From: Fragilariopsis cylindrus CCMP1102
Lineage: Eukaryota; Bacillariophyta; Bacillariophyceae; Bacillariales; Bacillariaceae
DNA: 64,000 nt
Assembly (NCBI GenBank): GCA_900095095.1
Contig: FMBT01000389.1
Coordinates: 62,001-126,000 of the forward strand
Reading direction: 5' to 3'
A program made the position numbers and the translations under genes. Shown piece by piece: positions 12,187-22,300 of the stretch. Below the pieces are notes generated by a model. It had not been told where the DNA came from. It saw only the letters and a list, made by a program, of their open reading frames with translations, and made no database searches. The number at the start of each line of letters is the position of its first letter. The stretch's first letter is position 1.

Positions 12187-12276
12187 TACCGTATGATTAT
12201 TACATACTATACGTAGGTTTGTGGGTAGGACCTACCGTGTGATTGGTACGTACTACACATAGGCTTGTGGGTATGA
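12187..12276. repeat. Imperfect 46-bp tandem duplication
   Basis: The unit starts TACCGTRTGATT and ends AGGYTTGTGGGTA. Copy 1 is 12187-12230 and copy 2 is 12233-12276, with scattered substitutions. It lies upstream of PRP16. Confidence 0.7.
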
Positions 12277-12380
12277 TCCATGTGTAAGTTAAAAAGCGCT
12301 GATCGCCAGCATTACCGCTTTGATAAAAAGAAGTCTGTTAAATGTTTTTCCAAATTTGATTCCCGCATTTTCATTGAGAA

Positions 12381-12735
12381 GAAAGATGAACAGCATAAAT
12401 AAATAATAAAAAATGAGATAAAAGAGCGACGCGAAGAAAATCAAATAATAATAGAATTAGAAATCAAAAATAGATTTCATAAGGTCGGGGTTTATTAGAT
12501 GTGTGTTGAACACCGTCGCTCTAAAAAAACTTCTCATGAAGAGATAGGCATGTAGCCTGTGACAGCCTGACTCAATATCTAAAGAAAGATGAACACCATA
12601 AATAAATAAATAGAACGATGCGAAATAAATCAAAAAATAATAAATTGGGGATTTATTAAATGTGTTTTGTAAACTACCGTCGCTCTAAAAAAAACTTCTC
12701 ATAAAGAGATAGGCATGTAGCCTGACTCAATATCT
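12381..12735. repeat. Imperfect tandem duplication, 200- and 152-bp copies
   Basis: Both copies begin GAAAGATGAACA(G/C)CATAAAT and end GATAGGCATGTAGCCTG...CTCAATATCT. Copy 1 is 12381-12580 and copy 2 is 12584-12735. They share the block ACCGTCGCTCTAAAAAAA and differ by several indels, so the duplication is not recent. Confidence 0.75.
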
Positions 12736-13223
12736 GCCAATCACAATAATTACTTTAATTGAATTATGTGCCAACAAAACTTTGTTATGCACCACTCCGA
12801 AAGGATGTTGTGTGGAACAACAAGAAGATCGCTATCTTGCTTCTCAAATAAGTCCAGGAATTACAGAACTTCTACTCGTAGTAATGCTATTTTTATTTTG
12901 CTTCTTCTCGAGAGCTTGTTGATACGTAGAAGAATACTTATAAAGTCTAGTTATGCCGTAACAAAATAAATGTTAAATGGTTATAACTATATATTATTAG
13001 GGTTTGTGTTAGTGTTTTCAATTTTGTCATTAGTGTGTATGTTTCTATCCCGTGCGAACTGTTTTTTTTGTACAAGATGTCACAGTAGAGTGCATGTCGG
13101 GTTACTTTCGTATGGTGTATTTTTTGGGTAACAAAATAATGTTATATACATGCTTTGCTTTGATTTGATTTAGGACTAGAATAAAATTATGGATGATATA
13201 GCTATCGTAGTTTCTACAAATCA

Positions 13224-14442
13224 TCAATAGCCAAACCTTTGCCGTTTGCTCATTTGTAATAGATCAGCGTCGCTCAAACCTTTACCGATATTTTCTTCTA
13301 GTGATTCGCCGCCCACAGTCATGTTGTTGATGTTCTGTTGTTGCGATAGTCCCTGTCCTCCTCCTCCTCCACCTCCTAGAGATGAAAGCATACCATTAGG
13401 TTCAAAGTCACCGGCATTGGCAGCAGTAGAATGTTGCATCATAAGTTGTCGGATACGAATGTTATCGGCAACGTCACCATAAGGGTTGTTTGATGGGGCA
13501 CCTACACCACCTAGGCGATTGTTCATTCCATTCATGTTGTTATACTGTTTACAGATGAATTGTTTCCTACCATTCTACCACCCATACCTCCGATGTTACC
13601 ATTCATTCCATTCATACCGTTCATACCGTTCATACCGTTCAAACCATTCAAACCATTCAAACCACCAATATTCCACTCGTTGCTCCTGCCTGTTGACGCA
13701 TCATATTCTGCATCTCGAGAGTCGTTGCCTGATGACGTGCTAACAAGTCTGCATCGGACAATCCATTGAAGTTTGGAGTCGATGTTGGTAAACCACGAGA
13801 TGATCCGAATAGACCCCCATTATGCTGATTTGGATCAAGACCATTCATTCCATTCATCATTCCCTGCTGACCATGCTTGCATCGAAGCAACTGTAGCGTT
13901 GCCACCGCCTTGGCCGAGTGATGCTGATAGCTGCTGTGCCGATGAATTGTTAGCAATAGATGATGAATTTGATGATGATGAACCCATACCATTGTTGTTG
14001 TTAGACGATACCACACCACCATTCCGTTGCATTTCACGGACTTCTAAGATTCGGCCGATTGCTTCACGGTAGTGTTGATTCTGAAACTTGATAGCGTCGT
14101 TTGAAAGCCATAGTCGGGCTCGTTCTGCTTCCAATGATTTGATTTGTGCGCGTTCACGTTCTCTTGTTCGTTGTGAGTTGATACGATTACGTGCCTTTTT
14201 AACTTCTTCCCATTCAGCCCCTTGTTTAGTACTACCACCGTTAGAAGTAGTAGCGCCAGCATCACAATCAGCATCAACATCATCGTCGTCAGCATTAGAA
14301 AGTTTCTTTTTTGATGTTTTGCTTTCACCGCCGGTCTTCTTTGTGGTACTCGACGACATAATGCCTTCTCCACTTTATTGTCTAGATCTTTATCCACAAC
14401 AGGTGCTGGTTCGTCTGATGGTGTGGATAGCAACATATTCAT
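13224..14442 (-). CDS. bZIP transcription factor, frame-broken in assembly
   Basis: The DNA-binding core is intact: a basic region KKARNRINSQRTRERERAQ (Asn and Arg in the bZIP positions) followed by a leucine-zipper-like helix with heptad hydrophobics (LEAERARLWL...FQNQHYREAI). After it come Asn/Ser and Gly-Asn-Met-rich tails with NGM/NGL 9-bp repeats. Two GLSDADLL motifs occur, one near the middle and one near the C-terminus, suggesting an internally repeated short element. The frame must be joined across breaks near 13868, 13677 and 13565, and a fourth near 14370 if the ATG at 14442 rather than 14359 is used. It acts as a nuclear dimeric regulator; targets are unknown. Confidence 0.8.
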
Positions 14443-15339
14443 GAAAACAAATCAAGTCGTTTGTTTGTATTACGATAATATAAAAATGTATTTTGTGAGC
14501 CGACTTTAAATTAGTGTTTGATTTTAATAAATTGAAACATACCTAATAGTAAGTACGTGTAAAATCAAGGAAAAACAAGAGGAGGAATACATCATCGACA
14601 CTAAATTCAATCCAAAACACTGGGTTGTACATTGTAAAATACTATTCTCGTAAATGTGCCAGAGTCGCGTGTCGAGAGAGAAAAACTACTTACTTTTTTA
14701 TTTAATGTAATATATGTACTAGCGTTTACGATAATCATTAGTACGACGTGGTGATCGAATCACCACGTTGCTTCGTACAATCTTGTACGACGGTATGGAA
14801 AAAGGTATGCAGTATTCATCAAAAAAAATATTGTTATTCGATCGCGACTTGGATATAACGTACTACACAAATAAATATGTGTTCTAGAATGGATTTTTGA
14901 CGCACACAGCGCGATGAATGACATTATTGGCAGTAAATATTTTTAATGTTGCAACTATTACTTAAATATCTCAGAGTATTTAAAAAACAGACCATAATTG
15001 ACAACTTACTGTACGTCGCTGAAGACTAAGTGAAATTTTATTTGTAGACTAAGATTGAGACTTAATACGCTAGATTGAAGTTGATACGGGCTGGCTAATT
15101 AAAATGTTTTTAGTTTACACACTCATTCCCCAAAAAAGTATTAGTTTGTTAATCAGTGAAGTGGACGCGATTTGATTTAATTCGATAGATTGATTGATTG
15201 ATTCATTCGATTCAGATTCATTCGTTCTCTTTTGGTGTGGGTAATCTTTCTTTCAAACAATTCATCGCTCATTGAAGTACTGTATCATGACGACAACGAC
15301 GAATAGAAGTACTACATTGTTAATCATAATAGCAGCACG
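14443..15339. other. Divergent intergenic region with G-box-type palindrome
   Basis: This stretch lies between the bZIP and beta-propeller starts. It contains the 23-nt inverted repeat at 14746-14768 and is otherwise AT-rich with no gene seen. Confidence 0.45.
14746..14768. promoter_or_regulatory. 10-bp inverted repeat ACGTGGTGAT/ATCACCACGT
   Basis: A perfect 10-bp inverted repeat with a 3-nt spacer. Each arm carries ACGTGG/CCACGT, an ACGT core of the kind bound by bZIP dimers. It sits about 300 bp upstream of the bZIP gene, so autoregulation is possible (inference). It could alternatively be a hairpin in RNA. Confidence 0.45.
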
Positions 15340-16586
15340 ATGTACTACTTTGCAGGTGCTGTCATCATTTTAGTATTGGCTTCATTATTTTCGTCTACAA
15401 ATAATAGTGATTTTCCCTGGTCCTCTCTAGGATATCGATTGCTCAGCATCGATCCATTTCCATCGTTTGAAATCGAAAAAGTTGAATTGCCATCACCCGA
15501 TGAAACAGATCCGTTACTAATAGATGTAGAACATATATTGAAAGATTACGTGGCACCCGAAGATGCATTTTTACTCAATGATGACGATAATAATAATATT
15601 TGGATCTGGAGTATGGGGAATGGTGATCTTTTAAAAGTCGATATGAATACAATGACAGGTGTTACATTTGCTCATACTGGAGAAAATCATAAAGATTGTG
15701 GAGATTTTCATATGGAGCCTCGTTGCGGTAGGCCATTAGGAATGTTAAAATTATATACTGATGAAGATCGGAGTAGGTATCAATCATACCTCAATAACGA
15801 TGAAACGCCTCTTTTTCTAGTCGCTGATGCTTATAAAGGACTACTCTTGGTATCGACAAAGGGAGGAATCGTGACGTTGTTAACCGATGTTGCTGGTCAA
15901 AAATTATTCTTTGCTAATGCTATAGTACAAGCTCAAGATGGAACAATTTATTTATCCGATTCAAGTTCACGTTGGAGACGGAATGAGGTTTTGACCGAGT
16001 TATTAGAATCTCAACCCACGGGACGAGTCATTTCATGGGTCCCTGAAACTGGTATTAGCAATGTAGTTGTGGACAAATTACCGTTCCCGAATGGATTAGC
16101 CTTGCGTAATGACGATCAACGTCTACTAATTGCGTTGACTACACGGCATCAAATTGTTCAAGTCGACCTCACAATGAAGAACGACGATGGTGAGAAAAAA
16201 GTCGAATTATTTGCTGCGTTGCCTGGATTACCTGATAATATACATGTTACGTACGTCGAAGAATGGAAGAAATCAGTGTTATGGGTGGGAACAGCTACAA
16301 AATCTTCTGCTATTACACATTTGTTAAATTGGTATCCGATGCTTAGAAAAATATTAGCAACGTTGCTCGTAGTATATTGATGAAATGTTTTAAACGGTAC
16401 GGTCTTCTATTAGCACTTGATGCTGACACTGGGAAGATCCTTCATGCGTACCAAGACCCAACTGGAACAACATCGTACATAGCAGGAATACACTTTGATA
16501 AAAAATATGCCTATATTGGTAGTTGGATGAATCCCTTTATCGCTAGAATCGCCAAGGAAAAATTGTTTTCGGTGCGAGTACAATAA
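15340..16586 (+). CDS. APMAP/strictosidine synthase-like beta-propeller protein
   Basis: An N-terminal signal anchor (YYFAGAVIILVLASLF) is followed by a six-bladed propeller of the SSL/APMAP family. Characteristic pieces are CGRPLGM, VADAYKGLL, FANAIVQAQDGTIYLSDSSS, GRVISWVPETG, PFPNGLAL and LPGLPDNIH. The frame breaks near 16358, in a short AA run; reading across it gives RSILMKCFKRYGLLLALD and then YAYIGSWMNPFIARI, the family's last blade. Family members are membrane-tethered hydrolase-like proteins, and only plant strictosidine synthase itself makes indole alkaloids. The substrate here is unknown. Single exon as far as visible, about 415 residues. Confidence 0.8.
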
Positions 16587-17703
16587 ATAAATAATCATAA
16601 TATCTACGTATTATATTAAATTAAGGTCATAAGCAAGTTGTTGTTTGTAGACACTCTTACTACACTAACAGTAAATGAGCAAGGAGTACGGGTATGCACT
16701 GCACCTTGCCTGTTAGCAGCCAGTGCTTGGGTGAATGATTGCTGAGTCAGTCTGTACTTTTTTATCCTCCAGTAGAAGAAGATGGTGTCATATCCTTCTT
16801 GCTAGCACTTGGTGAAGATCCATACCCTCTCTTCCTCATATCATCCCCTCATTGAAGAAGGAAGTGAGTCAAATTACGTATGCAATCTTGCAATAGCATT
16901 ACAACCTCTGCAATATGGTGCTTTTAGTAAAAATTATTGTGGGATTCATTTTGAAATAACAAGTGGCAAGCTTTGGACCCCAAGAACCATGCAAATGAGA
17001 TTCAGCCGGCAGATCACACTCAGCCTTAGCCCCATTCCCTTTATCAATGTGATGATAAGTAAGACAATATTCAATTTGTTTAGCATTGCAATCAACATCA
17101 TTTTGTTCCCTGTCTCTTTGTTTGGTTACTGGATCTCATTTTTTCCCCTTCATTCCTCCTTAGACAATAGTTGGAGAATGAAAATTAAAAGGTGTCTTCA
17201 CGAAGTTATTGTCTGCCCAAACATTTTGAGTTTACTTACCGTATGCTCATTTATATGTTGATGTCTTCATCAAATTTACCACCATACACCCTAGCAAATG
17301 ACTTGTATATTCTTAGAGGACCTTCTATTACAGATAGTATGAAGAAGAGTAGCAGCAATATGAATTGGTTTTGGGAAGGAAGTTTAGAGATATAGTGATG
17401 AACAGACAGACCACAAAAGCAACACATCAACTATCATATGCCTTGTTATATCCAGCTTCTAATATTCCATGCTTCAATTGATGTATTGCAGTTGAAGCAT
17501 CTGCTTCAACCTTGGGATCATCATATATATAATATATATATTTATCACCTCAAACACCATCTCACCCATCAGCTCCCAATCCTCAACACTATAGTGCAAG
17601 AATGCAGTCAAATCTTTCAATGCATTCTTGGTCATTGATGCTTGAATTATGATACAGCATTAATGATTTGTATTGTGCAAAACATTGATTCTACCAATTT
17701 TGA

Positions 17704-18146
17704 TTAACAGGATTCTGGTTATAAGTTATCTTGTTGGTATTTTTTGCGTGTAAGAAGCACTCAATATTTCTCAGGAAAAAAATGAAAAACTTTTGGGTAG
17801 AAAATCAGAGACAAATAAATATTTGGACAAAATAATCATGTCAAATTGGCTGGGTGTAACCAGCTCATCCACATGTGGGGTTACATTGATATTTTGAGTT
17901 CATAAAGTAAGAATAAACCCACAAGCACACATTCTACACCATACTTAGCAATAACCGCAAATATTCCCACAGTGCTCTTCCAGAAAAAATTATTACTGAC
18001 TTATAAAACGTATTTCATTTTAATGAGAATGCACGTGCCTTTGAACAGGGGTGTACTGTGTCTGAAGATGGGGCGCTAAGTCCACCCCCCCCAAATGGAC
18101 CCAATAAAGTGGCGCCGTCACGGCGCCATAACTGGAATCCTGTTAA
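17704..18146. mobile_element. Candidate MITE-like element with TTAA ends
   Basis: The left end reads TTAACAGGATTCTGGTTAT. The right end is its near-exact reverse complement, ATAACTGGAATCCTGTTAA (17 of 19 matched). Both outer ends are TTAA, the target duplication used by piggyBac-type elements. Just inside the right end is a palindrome GGCGCCGT-C-ACGGCGCC at about 18111-18127. No transposase is encoded. A minus-strand open frame runs across the right end, so chance or a decayed gene remains possible. Confidence 0.4.
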
Positions 18147-18415
18147 CCATAAGCTATTTTTGTCTACCAAAATAAAAGCACCATACATCCCTGCAACACA
18201 ATCAGCTGTAATGACTTGGTCACCGGTGTAATACTTTTAGGTGTCCAGCCTTCCTTGGTAGGCAACATGATTCCTCATATAGTTGCGCATCCTTGTAGCC
18301 TGATATTCAGATAAACTTTGAACATCACCAAATCTTGGAAGGCACCATTCAAATACCTTCTCATACCAAATCTCTGTACTATTTACTATATCCATCAACT
18401 TCTTGACCTCTTCAT
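18010..18415 (-). pseudogene. Decayed coding remnant of unknown family
   Basis: Minus-strand translation from 18415, after an intron-like ATTATAG acceptor, reads EEVKKLMDIVNSTEIW, then VFEWCLPRFGDVQSLSEYQ and MRNYMRNHVAYQGRLDT. It hits a stop at 18237-18239 and then stays open with YYTGDQVITADCVAGMYGAF and beyond. The composition looks protein-coding, but no start codon or intact upstream exon is visible. I do not recognise the family; a mobile-element protein is likely from context. Confidence 0.4.
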
Positions 18416-18594
18416 CTATAATATATTATTACTAGGTAGAAAGAGGTATGTGATCTTATTTAGTCCCATCAGGGGAGGCGGGGTTGCAGTAGAGCTAAGG
18501 TGCAAATGAATATGGAGTCGAATTTCAAAATGTCACAAGAGGTGCAGTGGAGAAATTTTGATCAAATAATAGAGTACAAGAGCTAAACGAATAG

Positions 18595-18691
18595 TAGAGT
18601 ATAGTCTATTATATTACCATTATATATAATTATTAATCAGTCAATAGAGTATAGTCTATTATATTGTCATTATATACTATTAATCAGTCAA
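18595..18691. repeat. Tandem duplication, 50- and 47-bp copies
   Basis: Copy 1 (18595-18644) and copy 2 (18645-18691) both begin TAGAGTATAGTCTATTATAT and end ATTAATCAGTCAA. The second has a 3-bp net deletion and a few substitutions. Confidence 0.8.
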
Positions 18692-19033
18692 TTGACCTTG
18701 TAATACTTCTTTTAAAACCAATAATTGATGGCACTCTATCATTAGCTGCCATCTTTATGGAGGAAGTTAGAAAGCAAGCAGCTTAACAGCAGCAGTACAC
18801 GCATGCACTGCCTCCTGTTATTAGCGCTACTAGTTTCTCTCTGCTGGAAAGCCATATGTAAAAATGAATGATGGAGGAGTGAAAGAGTGAAAGAGTGAAA
18901 GAGAGAAGAATGGTGCCACGCAATCAAAATAAATCAATCCCATGATCACCCACACATATAAAAAGCAAGGGACATGCAAATAGCCTTGTAGTAATTTACG
19001 CACAAGTAACTAGCTAGGATAGAGTTACTTCTT

Positions 19034-19196
19034 TGTACACAAAATACGCTTGAGATGCGAATTGGATTTTGGCGCGAAGTTTCATATCTCTATCCCTAAC
19101 TGTTCCGCTGTTAGTTGCGCAAGCCAGCATTTTTGGCGCCCCAGTGATCGCATTTTTTTCACGTAAAAAAGCTCTGAAATCTGTATTTTGTGTACA
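19034..19196. mobile_element. 163-bp terminal-inverted-repeat (MITE-like) element
   Basis: Perfect 14-bp terminal inverted repeats, TGTACACAAAATAC and GTATTTTGTGTACA, bound a 163-bp unit with two internal TTTTGGCGC-type motifs in direct orientation. No clear target duplication is seen. It lies about 190 bp upstream of the POLA1 start, so it may contribute to that promoter. Confidence 0.5.
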
Positions 19197-19386
19197 GCAT
19201 CGTTGCACACCATCATTTACATCAACAAAAGATTAAACACAAACTCTTTCACAACACAACCGTAAGCACTCATCCTCATCTCCCTTGGTTTGCTTACAGA
19301 AATAACAACACTCGAGATAAACTTCAACAAAAGAAGAAATTATACGTGAAGTGTAGGATTTCAGTTCAGTTCAGTCTGCAGCTATC

Positions 19387-22300
19387 ATGTCATCATCAGC
19401 TTCAAAAAAGGCTGCCAAGAGGGCCGCCATGGCACGGTTCAAATCCAATCGTCAAAATGGTCTGAATGTGTTAGATGACGATGCTGGTCTATTTCGTGAA
19501 GAAGAAGACGTATATGATAAAGTCGACGAGGCAGAATATGCAAATTTAGTTGAATCTAGACGTCAACGTGAAGATTTCGTTGTTGATGATGGTACGTGTG
19601 ATTTGCGTTTCACACATACCTTCCCCCCCCCCCCATTCATTGTATCATTTATTTACCAATTCCCTCTCTATTCCGATCTATTCCGATCTATTCTTACACA
19701 AACCATTTGCATTGATTCATCTCCTTTACATTTTAGACGGACTTGGTTATTACGACGATGGAGAGGAACGTCTTGGAGACGAAGACAATAATAATGTTCA
19801 AGGAGGAAAAAAAAGGAACAAACGTGGTGGAACCGCCGATTTAACAGCAAAATCTTTGAAGAAGATGCGTAAAATGAAAGCGGCGAAAGCAGCAAAAAAC
19901 AATAACGGTGACGATGACGACGAATGTGCTGATGACGGTGATGATGATGTTATCAAGTCGAATCGTTCTATGTGGGATTTCGTGAAAGTAGGTGCATCTG
20001 CAGTAGCTGCTGCTTCCAACACGTCGGGTAATAACGGAGGAACAACAGCCACTACTGGTAGTCGTGGTGGCACTAGTGGACGTGGGGGTGGTAGGAATAA
20101 TAATAATAGCCTCGATGATTTGTTAGGTGAGCTTGATGACGATGATGATGACGATGATGTTCCTTCTTCTTCATTTTCGAAACGCGTTCGTCCTGGTCGT
20201 AGCAGCTACGGAAGTAGTGGTGGGGGTCGACAACAACAGCAACAACAACGTCGTCGTACGACACCAACTTCTTCCTCCTCCAGGGGATACAATCGTCGGG
20301 TTCGTGATGAAGATAATCAGAATGACGAACAACACCAAAACGACGACGATGACGAATACGACGATAACAATACATTTGATATGGGAGGTGACGATCACAA
20401 CGACGACAATGACGAGGATGACATTGTTGCTTCTGAAATCGCCTCGAATAATGAAACTCCCAAGAAGAAGATTCCTTTGTCGATCGATGGACAAGAAGAT
20501 TTCAAAGACAATCATGGCGATGTGAAAATGGACGACTTAAAGGAAACATACTCTGAAGATACTGCCGAAATCAAGGATGTTGATGATGATGATGATAACG
20601 CCGAGGTTACTATCGCTCCCAAACGACGTCTAAAAAAGAAGCTCTTACAACGACGATCAGCTCCAGCAGCAAAGGCAGCTGAACTTGAAAAGGCGCCACT
20701 AGCACCATCACTACCATCTGCTGTTGCTGCTGCTGAAAAGAAAAGAAGAAAAAAGCAGCATGTCCATTTGCTACTCCTATCATGGATACAAATTCTGCAT
20801 CCTTTTCTCCACAAGAAATTGCAGCTGAACCAACAGCAACTTCTACAGCTTCATCAGCATTGGAATCGTATGTTGTTACAACGAAAAAGGAAGAAGGAGA
20901 AGAAAAAGAAGAAGAACGATACATCGATTTTTTCTATATGGACGCAGCCGAACGCAAAAATGGGGATGTTCATTTGTTTGGTAAAGTAGCTGTGCCTACT
21001 AATAATGATGATCACAACAACAACAAGGCAATAATAATGAAAAGAAATTTGTCAGTTGTTGTGCCGTAATCAAGGGAAATCTTCGCAATCTATTCGTTCT
21101 GCCACGCAAGAATAACAAAGAAGGAGAAGAAAACGAAGACTCAGAAGAAGGCAATGGTGAATACGTTGGATGGGACAAGGTCCACGAAGAATTGAAGGGA
21201 ATATTACAACCCAAATGTGTTCCTAAAATTACTGGTGCATCATGGGCTGGGAAAGTTGTAGAACGTGAATACGCCTTCGACGATCCGGAGGTTCCACGTG
21301 AAAAAACTTCGTACATGAAGGTTGTGTATGATGCAAAATATCCCTCACCTGAGGAGAATATTTGTTCCGATGGCGGAAAATACATTGCTAAGATCTTGAA
21401 TGGTAAAGCATCAACGCTAGAAACATTCCTGTTGAAACGTAAACTTATGGGACCGTGTTGGCTTCGAATCAACGATCCAAGTCCTAGTCAACGTAATGTG
21501 TCGTGGTGTGCATTGGAATTACAGGTGGGCACTCCGAAGCAGGTGAAACGACTTGATTCCGTCGTTCCGTCTGGTACTCCTCCCCGTCCAGCACCTCCCG
21601 TGGTCACGGTTACATTTAAACTCAAAACTGTAGTCAATCCCAAAACCGCTAAGAACGAAATTGTATCCGTTAGTGCAGTTTGTCACAAGCGAGTGTTACT
21701 CGATACCGGTACGGACCAATCTTCACAATTTATGACGCAATTGTCGTTGATCCGTCCGATTCACTTAGATGATTCGAATCGACAAGGGATGGCGAAGTTC
21801 CCTCGTGATATTGATAAGGAAATTTCCACCAAGATGCCTCAATTAAAAAAGATGCCGAACGAACGTGCTTTGCTAAGTTACCTCGTCACGCAAATCGGAA
21901 ATTGGGATCCTGATGTTCTTGTCGGACACAATGCGTGGGGACACGATATTCAAGTCCTTTTAACTCGTTGTGTCGAACACAAGGTTAGAATGTGGTCGAA
22001 GTTCGGTCGTCAGCGTCGAACGGAACTTCCGAATAAATCTCATTTCGCCACAGGCAAGGATTGGGCCATTGCGGACGCTATTTCTGGACGGTTGTTGGTT
22101 GATACGTATTTGAGTTCACAAGAACATTTGAACGAAACTACGTACTCGTTGACGAATCTTTCGAAGACTCAACTCAAAACGACCCGTCATGAGATCGAAC
22201 CGATGGATACACCCCAATACTTCCATAAGAGCGAAACTATCGTAGCTCTGGCGCGGCACACCTTAAACGATGCTCAATTGGTACAAAGGCTTATGTTCAA

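Larger units (their letters stand above)
12100..13223. other. Intergenic region with two sets of imperfect tandem duplications
   Basis: No convincing gene is seen here. It carries a roughly 46-bp tandem pair at 12187-12276 and a larger 150-200-bp pair at 12381-12735, described separately. The stretch 12740-13220 is AT-rich; a 67-codon open frame at 12766-12969 lacks any recognisable domain. The poly(A) region of the bZIP gene probably lies at its right end. Confidence 0.5.
16587..19386. other. Gene-poor tract with mobile-element-like remnants
   Basis: No intact gene is supported across 2.8 kb. It holds a TTAA-flanked inverted-repeat element (17704-18146), a decayed minus-strand reading frame (about 18010-18415), a 50-bp tandem pair (18595-18691) and a 163-bp terminal-inverted-repeat element (19034-19196). 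Two related stretches, at about 16675-16725 and 18775-18835, share GTAC-ATGCACTGC-CCTGTTA pieces in the same orientation. A 150-codon open frame at 16809-17261 shows no domain I recognise. Confidence 0.55.

Noticed and set aside
12766-12969. 67-codon open frame with hydrophobic segment
   Set aside because: No domain and no splice partners; it lies in repeat-rich intergenic DNA.
16809-17261. 150-codon open frame in the gene-poor tract
   Set aside because: No recognisable motif, low-complexity hydrophobic end, embedded in decayed repeats; not called as a gene.
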